In this document: positions 7,986 to 16,183 of the stretch, one piece after another
Layout: every line of letters begins with the position of its first letter
Numbering within the stretch: position 1 is the stretch's first letter
Origin: Streptomyces sp. NBC_00271
GTDB taxonomy: Bacteria; Actinomycetota; Actinomycetes; Streptomycetales; Streptomycetaceae
Assembly (NCBI RefSeq): GCF_036178845.1
Contig: NZ_CP108070.1
Coordinates: 6,448,001-6,512,000, forward strand
Reading direction: 5' to 3'
Length of the DNA: 64,000 nt
Made by a program: the position numbers and the translations under genes
The notes under the pieces: generated by a model
The model's database searches: none
Seen by the model: the letters and a program-made list of their open reading frames with translations, nothing else
Told to the model about the DNA's origin: nothing

Positions 7986-8094
7986 TCAGGCCATCTCGGG
8001 CTTGCCTCAGGCCATCTCGGGCCGGCCACGAGTTCATGACCATGAGTTCATGACCACGAGCTCATGGCACGAGCTCATGGCACGAGCTCATGAC
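7986..8094. repeat. Tandem repeats between wblA and the ATPase operon
   Basis: Two copies of TCAGGCCATCTCGGG (7986 and 8007) are followed by five copies of a 13-14 base unit CACGAGYTCATGRC at 8027-8094. The tract occupies the gap between two converging transcripts; no gene is visible from 7893 to 8128. Confidence 0.85.
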
Positions 8095-8128
8095 TCAGGC
8101 CCGGCCCCGGGCCCGTGGACGGCGCCGC

Positions 8129-9562
8129 TCAGGCGTCGGTTTCAGGCAGCTCCGGCCGGTTGGCCGCGAGCCGGTCTCCGATGTCCCGCAGTCCTGCGAG
8201 GTCGTGTACGTCGCCGGGCAGCGCGGCCACTTCGGCAACCGCCACCTCCGGGTGGAGCGCGGCGAAGCGGTCACGCGTGCGCTGCTCGCGGGAGAGCAGC
8301 TGCATGCGCTCGGCGTGCAGTCTCAGCAGGCCTGCGGTGAGTTGTTCGACGGTCCGGTGCCCGTGCGGCGGCGTGTCGGTCGGTGCGTCGGTCCTGTCCA
8401 TGGCGTCTGTGCTGTCCGTGGCGGCGGGGGAGCCTTCATCGGAACCGTCGGAGCCGGCTGGACCTTCGGAGCCGTCGGGAGCTGATGTCTCGGAAGCGGG
8501 AGATCCTGAACTGCCGTACATGTCGGGAGAGTTACGAAGTCCAGCTTTCCCGCCCTCCTGATCCACAATGCGGGCGTCGTCAAGATTTTCTACAGCCGTG
8601 GATTCAAGATCTTCCGCAGCCTCGGCATCGAGGTTCTCCGCGGCCGCGAGCGCCCGCTCGGCGGAGAGGTGGGCGGCACCGCTGCCGTGCACCCGGTTGA
8701 GTACGAGACCGGCGAACGGCATGTCCTCGGCCGCCAGCCGCTCCACGAAGTACGCGGCCTCGCGCAGCGCGTCCCGCTCCGGGGCCGCCACCACCAGGAA
8801 CGCCGTCCCGGGCGCCTGGAGCAGCTTGTACGTGGCGTCCGCGCGCGTACGGAAGCCCCCGAACGTCGTGTCCATCGCCGCCACGAACGTCTGCACGTCC
8901 TTCAGGAGTTGTCCGCCCAGCAGCTTCCCCAGGGTGCCGGTCATCATCGACATCCCGACGTTCAGGAATTTCATCCCCGCACGCCCGCCCAGCTTCGCCG
9001 GCGCCGTCAGGAGCCGGATCAGCCGTCCGTCGAGGAAGGACCCGAGCCGCTTGGGCGCGTCAAGGAAGTCGAGCGCCGAGCGGGACGGCGGCGTGTCGAC
9101 GACGATCAGGTCCCACTCGTCCCGGGCCCGCAGCTGCCCCAACTTCTCCATCGCCATGTACTCCTGCGTGCCCGCGAAGCCCGCCGAAAGCGACTGGTAG
9201 AAGGGGTTGTTCAGGATCACGGCCGCCCGCTCGCCGTCCGCGTGCGCCTCGACGATCTCGTCGAACGTGCGCTTCATGTCGAGCATCATGGCGTGCAGCT
9301 CGCCGCCCGCGGAGTCGTCGATGCCCTTCACGCGGCGTGGGACGTTGTCGAGGGAGTCGATGCCCATCGACTGGGCGAGCCGGCGCGCCGGGTCGATGGT
9401 GAGAACGACCACTTTGCGGCCCCGCTCGGCGGCGCGCAGCCCCAGAGCCGCCGCCGTGGTCGTCTTGCCGACGCCGCCCGAGCCGCAGCACACCACGATG
9501 CGGGTGTCGGGGTCGTCGAGCAGTGGGTCGAGGTCGAGTACGCGGGCCGGGTCCAGACTCAT
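8129..9562 (-). CDS. ArsA/GET3-family ATPase, second of a pair
   Basis: 477 residues. The deviant Walker A GSGGVGKTT (about 26-34), the DPARRL switch segment and VVDTPPSRSALDFL (Walker B region) mark the ArsA/GET3 (anion-transporting ATPase) class of SIMIBI ATPases. From about residue 310 to 395 there is an acidic Ser/Asp/Gly-rich disordered insert before a helical end. The start overlaps the stop of the preceding ATPase gene (ATGA at 9559-9562). The pair corresponds to Rv3679-Rv3680 of M. tuberculosis. It likely works as a heterodimer; the client is not known from sequence. The transport name is historical. Confidence 0.9.
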   Translation of the reverse strand: MSLDPARVLDLDPLLDDPDTRIVVCCGSGGVGKTTTAAALGLRAAERGRKVVVLTIDPARRLAQSMGIDSLDNVPRRVKGIDDSAGGELHAMMLDMKRTFDEIVEAHADGERAAVILNNPFYQSLSAGFAGTQEYMAMEKLGQLRARDEWDLIVVDTPPSRSALDFLDAPKRLGSFLDGRLIRLLTAPAKLGGRAGMKFLNVGMSMMTGTLGKLLGGQLLKDVQTFVAAMDTTFGGFRTRADATYKLLQAPGTAFLVVAAPERDALREAAYFVERLAAEDMPFAGLVLNRVHGSGAAHLSAERALAAAENLDAEAAEDLESTAVENLDDARIVDQEGGKAGLRNSPDMYGSSGSPASETSAPDGSEGPAGSDGSDEGSPAATDSTDAMDRTDAPTDTPPHGHRTVEQLTAGLLRLHAERMQLLSREQRTRDRFAALHPEVAVAEVAALPGDVHDLAGLRDIGDRLAANRPELPETDA

Positions 9563-10536
9563 GAGATCCCTTGAGTGCGCAGTTCCGTGGCGAGCTCGTA
9601 CAGGCCCGCCAGGTCCATTCCCTCGGCGAGCAGGGGGAGTTCGTGCAGCGGGAGGTCCTGCTCGGTCAGGACGGCCCGCTGCTCGCGCTCCAGGGTGTGC
9701 CGTTCGGCGTACTCCTCGGCCTGTTCCAGGAGAGGCCCGACGAGCCGCTCGGCGTTCCCGCCGCGGCGGGCGCCGCCGAGCCCCGCCGCCGAGAGCGACT
9801 TGGCGATGGCGCTGCGCGCGACAGCGCCCGTGAGCTCCAGGTCGACTTCGTCCAGGAGCGCGGGCCGCACCATGTTCACGATGATCCGTCCCACCGGCAG
9901 CTTCGCCGTCCGCAGCTCGGCGATGCCGTCCGCGGTCTCCTGGACGGGCATCTCCTCCAGCAGCGTCACCATGTGCACCGCCGTCTCCGGCGACTTCAGG
10001 ACGCGCATCACGGCCTGCGCCTGATTGTGTATCGGCCCGATCTTGGCGAGCCCCGCGACCTCGTCGTTGACGTTCAGGAAGCGGGTGATGCGGCCCGTGG
10101 GTGGCGCGTCCATGACGACGTAGTCGTACGCGAAGCGCCCGCTCTTGTCCTTCCTGCGGACGGCCTCGCACGCCTTCCCCGTCAGGAGCACGTCCCTGAG
10201 ACCGGGCGCGATGGTGGTCGCGAAGTCGATGGCGCCGAGCTTCTTCAGGGCCCGGCCGGCGCCGCCCAGTTTGTAGAACATCTGGAGGTAGTCCAGAAGG
10301 GCCAGTTCGGGGTCGATGGCGAGGGCGTACACCTCCCCGCCCCCCGGAGCGACGGCGATCTTCCTCTCCTCGTAGGGCAGCGCTTCTGTTTCGAAGAGCT
10401 GCGCGATGCCCTGTCTGCCCTCGACCTCGACGAGGAGGGTGCGCTTGCCCTCGGTCGCGAGGGCGAGCGCGAGGGCCGCGGCTACCGTGGTCTTGCCGGT
10501 ACCGCCCTTGCCGCTGACGACCTGGAGCCTGCTCAC
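9559..10536 (-). CDS. ArsA/GET3-family ATPase, first of a pair
   Basis: 325 residues. SGKGGTGKTTVAAALAL at the N-terminus is a signature-lysine Walker A; VVMDAPPTGRITRFLN is the switch/Walker B region. Length and order match the upstream partner in the conserved actinobacterial ATPase pair. The genes are coupled by a 4-base overlap, so equal expression is expected. It is divergent from the DUF4177 gene. The soluble heterodimer role is inferred from the pair in mycobacteria. Confidence 0.9.
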   Translation of the reverse strand: MSRLQVVSGKGGTGKTTVAAALALALATEGKRTLLVEVEGRQGIAQLFETEALPYEERKIAVAPGGGEVYALAIDPELALLDYLQMFYKLGGAGRALKKLGAIDFATTIAPGLRDVLLTGKACEAVRRKDKSGRFAYDYVVMDAPPTGRITRFLNVNDEVAGLAKIGPIHNQAQAVMRVLKSPETAVHMVTLLEEMPVQETADGIAELRTAKLPVGRIIVNMVRPALLDEVDLELTGAVARSAIAKSLSAAGLGGARRGGNAERLVGPLLEQAEEYAERHTLEREQRAVLTEQDLPLHELPLLAEGMDLAGLYELATELRTQGIS

Positions 10537-10631
10537 GTCTTCGAGCCTAACCAGTCCGCCGCCGTACTACGCAGGAGGCTGTGGACAACGTGCGCGCGAG
10601 GCCCCCCGCGGCAACGACTACAGTCGGCGAC

Positions 10632-10793
10632 ATGACCAAGTGGGAATACGCAACCGTGCCGCTGCTCGTCCATGCCACGAAGCAGATTCTGGACACCTGG
10701 GGCGAGGACGGCTGGGAGCTCGTCCAGGTCGTGCCCGGGCCGAACAACCCCGAGCAGCTGGTGGCCTACCTGAAGCGCGAGAAGTCGGCATGA
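10632..10793 (+). CDS. DUF4177 small protein
   Basis: 53 residues. KWEYATVPLL and GEDGWELVQV are the core of DUF4177. There is no Shine-Dalgarno. TACAGT at 10619-10624 lies seven bases before the ATG, which fits a leaderless transcript. The stop overlaps the start of the RidA gene (ATGA), so they are co-translated. The function of the family is unknown. Confidence 0.9.
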   Translation: MTKWEYATVPLLVHATKQILDTWGEDGWELVQVVPGPNNPEQLVAYLKREKSA

Positions 10794-11260
10794 GCGGCGC
10801 CGTCGAGGCGAAGCTCGCGGAGCTCGGTCTGACGCTGCCGGGCGTCGTTCCGCCGCTGGCCGCCTATCAGCCCGCCGTGCAGTCCGGCGTGTACGTCTTC
10901 ACGGCAGGGCAGCTGCCGATGGTGGACGGCAAGCTTCCGCTCACCGGCAAGGTGGGTGCGGAGGTCACGGCCGAGGAGGCCAAGGACCTGGCCCGCATCT
11001 GCGCGCTGAACGCGCTGGCCGCGGTCAAGTCCGTCGCGGGCGACCTCGACCGCATCGCGCGTGTCGTGAAGGTCGTCGGCTTCGTGGCCTCGGCCTCGGA
11101 CTTCACCGGCCAGCCGGGTGTCCTCAACGGCGCGAGCGAGCTCCTGGGCGCGGCCCTGGGCGACAAGGGCGTCCACGCCCGCAGCGCGGTCGGCGTGGCC
11201 GTCCTCCCGCTGGACGCCCCGGTCGAGGTCGAGATCCAGGTGGAGCTGACGGCGGTGTAG
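10790..11260 (+). CDS. RidA family enamine/imine deaminase-like protein
   Basis: 156 residues. It has the YjgF/YER057c/UK114 fold with VYVFTAGQLPMVDGKLPLTG, LNALAAVKSVAGDLDRI and a C-terminal PVEVEIQVEL strand. It is longer than classical RidA (about 130) and belongs to the subgroup found beside crp and nth in actinobacteria (Rv3678c-like). The canonical catalytic Arg in the last third is not evident, so deaminase activity on 2-aminoacrylate is uncertain. Confidence 0.88.
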   Translation: MSGAVEAKLAELGLTLPGVVPPLAAYQPAVQSGVYVFTAGQLPMVDGKLPLTGKVGAEVTAEEAKDLARICALNALAAVKSVAGDLDRIARVVKVVGFVASASDFTGQPGVLNGASELLGAALGDKGVHARSAVGVAVLPLDAPVEVEIQVELTAV

Positions 11261-11272
11261 GCGGTCGGGACC

Positions 11273-11294
11273 GGGGGCGGTTTTCTTCGCCCCC
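11273..11294 (+). terminator. Hairpin after RidA gene
   Basis: GGGGGCG (11273-11279) and CGCCCCC (11288-11294) around a T-rich 8-base loop, 12 bases past the stop codon. Confidence 0.6.
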
Positions 11295-11368
11295 GCCGCC
11301 CCCACCCCCGGCCCGGGGATCCCCATGGGCCCCTCGAACATTCGCCCGGCTCGGGATAGCCTCCGGCC

Positions 11369-12238
11369 ATGGCGAATGGGCAGTGGTATCCACCGGAGTG
11401 GCCCGAGCGGATCCGCGCGCTCGCGGAGGGCACGCTGATCCCGGTAGCCCCCAAGCGCGCGGCCACCGTCATGCTGCTCAAGGACACCCCCACCACCCCT
11501 GTGGTGCACATGCTGCGCAGACGCGCCTCCATGGCCTTCGCCGGAGGCGCGTACGCGTATCCGGGCGGCGGCGTGGACCCACGCGACGACGAACACCAGA
11601 TCCGCTGGGCGGGCCCCACGCGCGCGTGGTGGGCGAACAGGCTCGGCACCGACGAGACGTCCGCCCAGGCCGTCGTCTGCGCGGCGGTCCGCGAGACGTA
11701 CGAGGAGGCCGGTGTCCTGCTGGCGGGTCCCACCCCGGACACCGTGGTCGGCGACACCACCGGAGAGGACTGGGAGGCGGACCGTGCGGCCCTGGTCGCC
11801 CGCGACCTCTCCTTCGCCGAGTTCCTCGACCGCCGCGGACTCGTGCTCAGGTCCGACCTCCTGGGCGTCTGGACCCGCTGGATCACCCCGGAGTTCGAAA
11901 GCCGCCGCTACGACACCTGGTTCTTCGTGGCCGCCCTCCCGGAGGGCCAGCGCACCCGCAACGCCTCCACGGAGGCCGACCGCACGGTCTGGATCCGCCC
12001 CGCGGACGCGGCGGACGGGTACGACAAGGGCGAGCTCCTGATGATGCCGCCCACCGTCGCGACCCTGCGCCAGCTCATCCCGTACGACAGCGCCGCCGAC
12101 GTCCTCGCCGCCGCACCCGCCCGTGATCTGACCCCGGTCCTGGCCAAGGCCCGCCTGGAGAACGGCGAAGTCGTCCTCGCCTGGCCGGGCCACGACGAGT
12201 TCACCAAGCACATCCCGACCGGTGGAGCCCCCGCATGA
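11369..12238 (+). CDS. NUDIX hydrolase
   Basis: 289 residues. The Nudix box is split by a long insert: GGGVDPRDD (about 66-74) and, about 35 residues on, AAVRETYEEAGVLL (about 110-123) with the REx2EExG core. This belongs to the large NUDIX/MutT proteins found upstream of the MBL hydrolase in actinobacteria. The substrate is unknown; the arrangement resembles NUDT19-type CoA diphosphatases. The start has no Shine-Dalgarno and a TAGCCT box nine bases upstream, so it may be leaderless. The stop overlaps the next start (ATGA). Confidence 0.85.
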   Translation: MANGQWYPPEWPERIRALAEGTLIPVAPKRAATVMLLKDTPTTPVVHMLRRRASMAFAGGAYAYPGGGVDPRDDEHQIRWAGPTRAWWANRLGTDETSAQAVVCAAVRETYEEAGVLLAGPTPDTVVGDTTGEDWEADRAALVARDLSFAEFLDRRGLVLRSDLLGVWTRWITPEFESRRYDTWFFVAALPEGQRTRNASTEADRTVWIRPADAADGYDKGELLMMPPTVATLRQLIPYDSAADVLAAAPARDLTPVLAKARLENGEVVLAWPGHDEFTKHIPTGGAPA

Positions 12239-13065
12239 CCGACGCCGCAGCCCTCCCCGGCCAGCCGCGAGGCGGGGTCCTCTCCGGCTCCGCCACCCCG
12301 CGCGCCGTCAACGTGCTCGCGCCCAACGCGTCCGCGATGACCCTGGACGGCACCAACACCTGGATCGTCTCCGAGCCGGACTCCGACCTGGCGGTGGTGA
12401 TCGACCCCGGGCCCCTGGACGACGTACATCTGCGCAATGTCGTGGACACCGCCGAGAAGGCGGGGAAGCGGGTGGCGCTGACCCTGCTGACGCACGGGCA
12501 CCCCGATCACGCCGAGGGCGCCGGGCGGTTCGCAGAACTGACGGACACGAAGGTGCGGGCGCTGGATCCGGCGCTGCGGCTCGGGGACGAGGGGCTGGCG
12601 CACCGTGACGTCATCGCCGTGGGCGGGCTCGAACTGCGTGTCGTACCGACCCCGGGCCACACCGCCGACTCGCTGTGCTTCCATCTCCCGGCCGATCGGG
12701 CCGTCCTGACGGGTGACACCATCCTCGGCCGCGGTACGACCGTGGTGGCCCACCCCGACGGCCGTCTGGGCGACTATCTGGACTCGCTGCGGCGGCTCAG
12801 GTCCCTGACCGTGGACGACGGCGTGCACACCGTGCTCCCGGGGCACGGGCCCGTCCTGGAGGACGCCCAGGGCGCCGTCGAGTTCTATCTCGCCCACCGC
12901 GCTCACCGCCTCGCCCAGGTCGAGACGGCGGTCGAGAACGGCTACCGGTTGCCGGCCGAGGTCGTCGCGCACGTGTACGCGGACGTGGACCGCTCGCTGT
13001 GGCCGGCGGCGGAGCTGTCGGTCCGGGCGCAGCTGGACTACCTCCGGGAACACGGCCTCATCTAG
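12235..13065 (+). CDS. Metallo-beta-lactamase fold hydrolase
   Basis: 276 residues. The zinc motif THGHPDHAEGA (about 86-96) is followed by PTPGHTADS, LTGDTILGRG and LPGHGPVLED, the full HxHxDH-H-D-H ligand set of the glyoxalase II/LACTB2-like group. It corresponds by position to Rv3677c. It is a cytoplasmic hydrolase; the substrate (thioester or RNA) cannot be told. It is translationally coupled to the Nudix gene and converges on crp. Confidence 0.9.
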   Translation: MTDAAALPGQPRGGVLSGSATPRAVNVLAPNASAMTLDGTNTWIVSEPDSDLAVVIDPGPLDDVHLRNVVDTAEKAGKRVALTLLTHGHPDHAEGAGRFAELTDTKVRALDPALRLGDEGLAHRDVIAVGGLELRVVPTPGHTADSLCFHLPADRAVLTGDTILGRGTTVVAHPDGRLGDYLDSLRRLRSLTVDDGVHTVLPGHGPVLEDAQGAVEFYLAHRAHRLAQVETAVENGYRLPAEVVAHVYADVDRSLWPAAELSVRAQLDYLREHGLI

Positions 13066-13113
13066 GCGCGAGAACCGGCGATAGCGGGGATGCCGGGACA
13101 GCGGGGACACGAG

Positions 13114-13141
13114 AAGGGCCCCGCTGTGCAGCGAGGCCCTT
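13114..13141. terminator. Bidirectional hairpin terminator between MBL gene and crp
   Basis: AAGGGCC-C-CGCT paired with AGCG-A-GGCCCTT (one mismatch) around a 4-base loop, midway between two converging genes. Confidence 0.85.
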
Positions 13142-13172
13142 CAGGTGCGTCGAAAGTCGGCGCGCGGTGCGG

Positions 13173-13847
13173 TCAGCGCGAGCGCTTCGCGAGGCGCTCC
13201 ACGTCCAGCAGGATGACCGCGCGGGCCTCCAGCCGGAGCCAGCCGCGGCCGGCGAAGTCGGCGAGCGCCTTGTTGACCGTCTCGCGGGACGCGCCGACCA
13301 GCTGGGCCAGCTCCTCCTGCGTGAGGTCGTGCACGACGTGGATGCCCTCCTCCGACTGCACACCGAAGCGCCGGGAGAGGTCCAGGAGCGCGCGGGCCAC
13401 GCGGCCGGGCACGTCCGAGAAGACCAGGTCGGACATCTGGTCATTGGTCTTGCGCAGGCGCCGGGCGACGGCGCGCAGCAGTGCGGCGGCCACCTCGGGC
13501 CGCGCGTTCAGCCAGGGCTGGAGGTCGCCGTGGCCGAGGCCGAGCAGCTTGACCTCGGTCAGCGCGGTGGCGGTCGCCGTGCGCGGGCCCGGGTCGAACA
13601 GCGACAGCTCGCCGATGAGCTCACCGGGGCCCAGGACGGCCAGCATGTTCTCGCGGCCGTCGGGTGAGGTGCGGTGGAGCTTCACCTTGCCCTCGGTGAC
13701 CACGTAAAGGCGGTCGCCGGGGTCGCCCTCGTGGAAGAGAGCGTCGCCGCGTGCGAGGGTCACCTCACTCATGGAGGCGCGGAGCTCCGCGGCCTGCTCG
13801 TCATCGAGCGCCGCGAAGAGCGGGGCGCGCCGCAGAACGTCGTCCAC
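13173..13847 (-). CDS. crp: Crp, cyclic-AMP receptor protein family regulator
   Basis: 224 residues. The cyclic-nucleotide binding domain has GELIGELSLFDPGPRTATA (76-94, phosphate-binding cassette with Arg89). The HTH lies at about 175-204 (LTQEELAQLVGASRETVNKAL). In Streptomyces, Crp governs germination, development and precursor supply for antibiotics. GTG at 13845-13847 is preferred: AAGGAGAG stands just upstream and the length matches S. coelicolor Crp. The ATG 29 codons further up gives an unlikely tail. A Crp-type site lies about 90 bases upstream. Confidence 0.97.
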   Translation of the reverse strand: MDDVLRRAPLFAALDDEQAAELRASMSEVTLARGDALFHEGDPGDRLYVVTEGKVKLHRTSPDGRENMLAVLGPGELIGELSLFDPGPRTATATALTEVKLLGLGHGDLQPWLNARPEVAAALLRAVARRLRKTNDQMSDLVFSDVPGRVARALLDLSRRFGVQSEEGIHVVHDLTQEELAQLVGASRETVNKALADFAGRGWLRLEARAVILLDVERLAKRSR

Positions 13848-13937
13848 GAGTTCTCTCCTTGTCGACCTGCTCAGGGGATCTTGCTCCCCCGTGATACCAG
13901 GGGAGCGTGTTCCCCATCTTGCTGGACGGTCCAAACA

Positions 13938-13951
13938 GTGTGATCAGTCAC
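13938..13951. promoter_or_regulatory. Crp-type operator upstream of crp
   Basis: GTG-N6-GTCAC at 13938-13951 fits the GTG(N)6GNCAC motif reported for Streptomyces Crp, as I recall it. It sits inside a TGTGA-TCAG-TCACA dyad. It lies 91 bases before the crp start and 117 before the divergent nth frame, so it could serve autoregulation. Confidence 0.6.
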
Positions 13952-14054
13952 AAGTCTGCCGCACTGGCGTGCCGGGCAGTGCGGCAGGGGGCCAATTGGG
14001 GGCTGATCTTCTGGGTCCGGGGCGGATGTCGGTGGGGGGCTTTAGGCTGGCCGG

Positions 14055-15230
14055 GTGTCCAAATCGCCGGTGAGAGCACAGGCCAAGGGGGCTGGGCGGG
14101 TGGTTGTACGTCGCGATTCCGCTGTGGGCGAACAGAGTTCCACTGACAGTATGAAAACGACAAAAGCGACAAAATCGACGCCGGTGAAGCCGGTCGAGAA
14201 GCCAGTCGCGAAGAAGGCCGCGAAGAAGGCTGCCAAAAAGGTGACACCCACGACGGGGAAGACGACAGGCGTGGCCAAGAAGGCGACGGCCACGGTCAAG
14301 AAGGCGGCGGCTGCTTCCAAGGAGGCGGCACCGGCCAAGACGGCTGCTTCCAAGAAGGTGGCGCCGGCCAAGACGGCTGCTTCCAAGAAGGTGGCGGCTG
14401 CCAAGACCGTGGCCAAGAAGACTGCCCCCGCCCAAGCCGCCCCCAAGAAGGCGATCGTCGAGTCCCACGCCGCTCTCGTGCGCCGCGCCCGCCGCATCAA
14501 CCGCGAGCTCGCCGAGGTGTACCCGTACGCCCACCCGGAGCTGGACTTCGAGAACCCCTTCCAGCTGGTGATCGCCACGGTCCTGTCGGCCCAGACGACC
14601 GACCTGCGGGTGAACCAGACGACTCCGGGGCTCTTCGCCAAGTACCCCACGCCCGAGGACCTCGCCGCGGCGAATCCGGAGGAGGTCGAGGAGATCCTCC
14701 GTCCGACCGGTTTCTTCCGGGCCAAGACCAAGTCGGTGATAGGGCTCTCCAAGGCCTTGGTGGAGGACTTCGGGGGCGAGGTCCCCGGCCGCCTCGAAGA
14801 CCTCGTCAAGCTCCCCGGCGTAGGCCGCAAGACCGCCTTCGTCGTCCTGGGCAACGCCTTCGGGCGGCCCGGCATCACCGTGGACACCCACTTCGGCCGG
14901 CTCGTGCGCCGCTGGCAGTGGACCGACGAGACCGACCCGGACAAGGTCGAGGCCGCCGTCGGCGCGCTCTTCCCGAAGAGCGAGTGGACGATGCTCTCGC
15001 ACCACGTGATCTTCCACGGCCGCCGCATCTGCCACGCCCGCAAGCCCGCGTGCGGCGCCTGCCCCATCGCCCCGCTCTGCCCCGCGTACGGGGAGGGCGA
15101 GACGGACCCGGAGAAGGCGCGCAAGCTCCTGAAGTACGAGAAGGGCGGCTTCCCCGGCCAACGCCTCAACCCGCCGCAGTCCTACCTGGACGCGGGCGGC
15201 ATCCCGGCACCCCCACTGGGCGCCGGATGA
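14055..15230 (+). CDS. nth: Endonuclease III with histone H1-like N-terminal tail
   Basis: 391 residues from GTG 14055; GTG 14100 (AAGGGGG upstream) and ATG 14151 are alternative starts. The glycosylase/AP-lyase core begins near residue 140. It has [14 protein letters not shown], the Hh[13 protein letters not shown] with catalytic Lys, VDTHFGR with catalytic Asp, and the 4Fe-4S ligands in [17 protein letters not shown]. It excises oxidised pyrimidines in base excision repair. Residues about 33-135 are Lys/Ala repeats ([18 protein letters not shown]) like the tail of histone H1, which should hold the enzyme on DNA. It is divergent from crp. Confidence 0.93.
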   Translation: MSKSPVRAQAKGAGRVVVRRDSAVGEQSSTDSMKTTKATKSTPVKPVEKPVAKKAAKKAAKKVTPTTGKTTGVAKKATATVKKAAAASKEAAPAKTAASKKVAPAKTAASKKVAAAKTVAKKTAPAQAAPKKAIVESHAALVRRARRINRELAEVYPYAHPELDFENPFQLVIATVLSAQTTDLRVNQTTPGLFAKYPTPEDLAAANPEEVEEILRPTGFFRAKTKSVIGLSKALVEDFGGEVPGRLEDLVKLPGVGRKTAFVVLGNAFGRPGITVDTHFGRLVRRWQWTDETDPDKVEAAVGALFPKSEWTMLSHHVIFHGRRICHARKPACGACPIAPLCPAYGEGETDPEKARKLLKYEKGGFPGQRLNPPQSYLDAGGIPAPPLGAG

Positions 15231-15276
15231 CGGAACGAACACGGCGCCGCCCGGCGTTGGGGAGAGCAGAACGGGG

Positions 15277-16170
15277 GTGGCGATGACGCACGCGAGCAAC
15301 ACGCACAGCAGGCACGACGAGCCGGACACACACCGCACGCACGACGAGACGGGCACGCACGGCACACAGATCGAGCCCGGCACGCACGGCACGCAGAACG
15401 AGTCGGGCACGCACGGCACGCTGAACGAGACGGGCTCACACCGCACGTACGACGGACCCGGCGCACACCACCGCTCACACGAAGGCCCCGACTCGGACAA
15501 CGGCCGGGTCGTGGTGACCAAGGACGGTCTGCCCGCCTGGCTCGACCCGGTGGTGCACGCCGTCGAGACCGTGGAGCCGCTCCAGCTGAGCCGCTTCCTG
15601 CCGCCGTCGAACGGCGCGGGGCGGCAGTCCGCCGTGCTCATCCTCTTCGGCGAGGGCGTCCGCGGCCCCGAGCTGCTGCTGATGGAGCGTGCCAGCTCCC
15701 TGCGCTCGCACGCGGGGCAGCCTTCTTTCCCCGGTGGTGCACTCGACCCGCAGGACGGTGACCCGAAGGCCGACGGGCCGCTGCGAGCCGCGCTGCGGGA
15801 GGCCGAGGAGGAGACCGGGCTCGACCCGAGCGGCGTCCAGCTCTTCGGCGTGCTGCCGAAGCTCTACATCCCGGTGAGCAGCTTCGTGGTCACCCCGGTC
15901 CTGGGCTGGTGGCGTGAGCCGACCCCGGTCGGCGTGGTCGATCCGGCCGAGACGGCCCGGGTCTTCACGGTCCCCGTGGCGGATCTCACGAACCCCGCCC
16001 ACCGCGCGACGACCGTGCACCCCAGCGGTCACCGAGGTCCGGCATTCCTGGTCGAATCGGCCCTTGTCTGGGGCTTCACCGCGGGGATCATCGACCGCCT
16101 GCTGCACTACGCGGGCTGGGAGCTGCCCTGGGACCGCGAGAAGCAGGTCCCGCTCGACTGGCGCGCATGA
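15277..16170 (+). CDS. CoA diphosphatase-like NUDIX hydrolase with a repeat N-terminus
   Basis: 297 residues from GTG 15277; ATG 15283 is also possible. The conserved part starts near residue 78 (VTKDGLPAWLDP). The Nudix box SFPGGALDPQDGDPKADGPL continues into AALREAEEETGLDP, with LLMERASSLRSHAGQP before it, the UPF0035-like signature of CoA diphosphatases (NudL/YeaB). Residues 15-77 are seven 9-residue units rich in His, Thr, Gly and Glu. It lies between nth and marP as in M. tuberculosis (Rv3672c). The repeats are unlike the rest of the family and may be recent expansion. Confidence 0.9.
   Translation: MAMTHASNTHSRHDEPDTHRTHDETGTHGTQIEPGTHGTQNESGTHGTLNETGSHRTYDGPGAHHRSHEGPDSDNGRVVVTKDGLPAWLDPVVHAVETVEPLQLSRFLPPSNGAGRQSAVLILFGEGVRGPELLLMERASSLRSHAGQPSFPGGALDPQDGDPKADGPLRAALREAEEETGLDPSGVQLFGVLPKLYIPVSSFVVTPVLGWWREPTPVGVVDPAETARVFTVPVADLTNPAHRATTVHPSGHRGPAFLVESALVWGFTAGIIDRLLHYAGWELPWDREKQVPLDWRA
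15319..15507 (+). repeat. Seven 27-bp coding repeats (9-residue His/Thr units)
   Basis: In frame units read EPDTHRTHD, ETGTHGTQI, EPGTHGTQN, ESGTHGTLN, ETGSHRTYD, GPGAHHRSH and EGPDSDNGR. The DNA of units 2-5 is the most alike, built around GGCACGCACGGCACGC. The array adds about 60 residues in front of the Nudix domain. Confidence 0.85.
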
Positions 16171-16183
16171 CAGGGTGGCCCCC

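Noticed and set aside
15319..15507. CRISPR array
   Set aside because: The 27-bp units have no spacers between them and lie in frame inside a gene; no cas genes are present.
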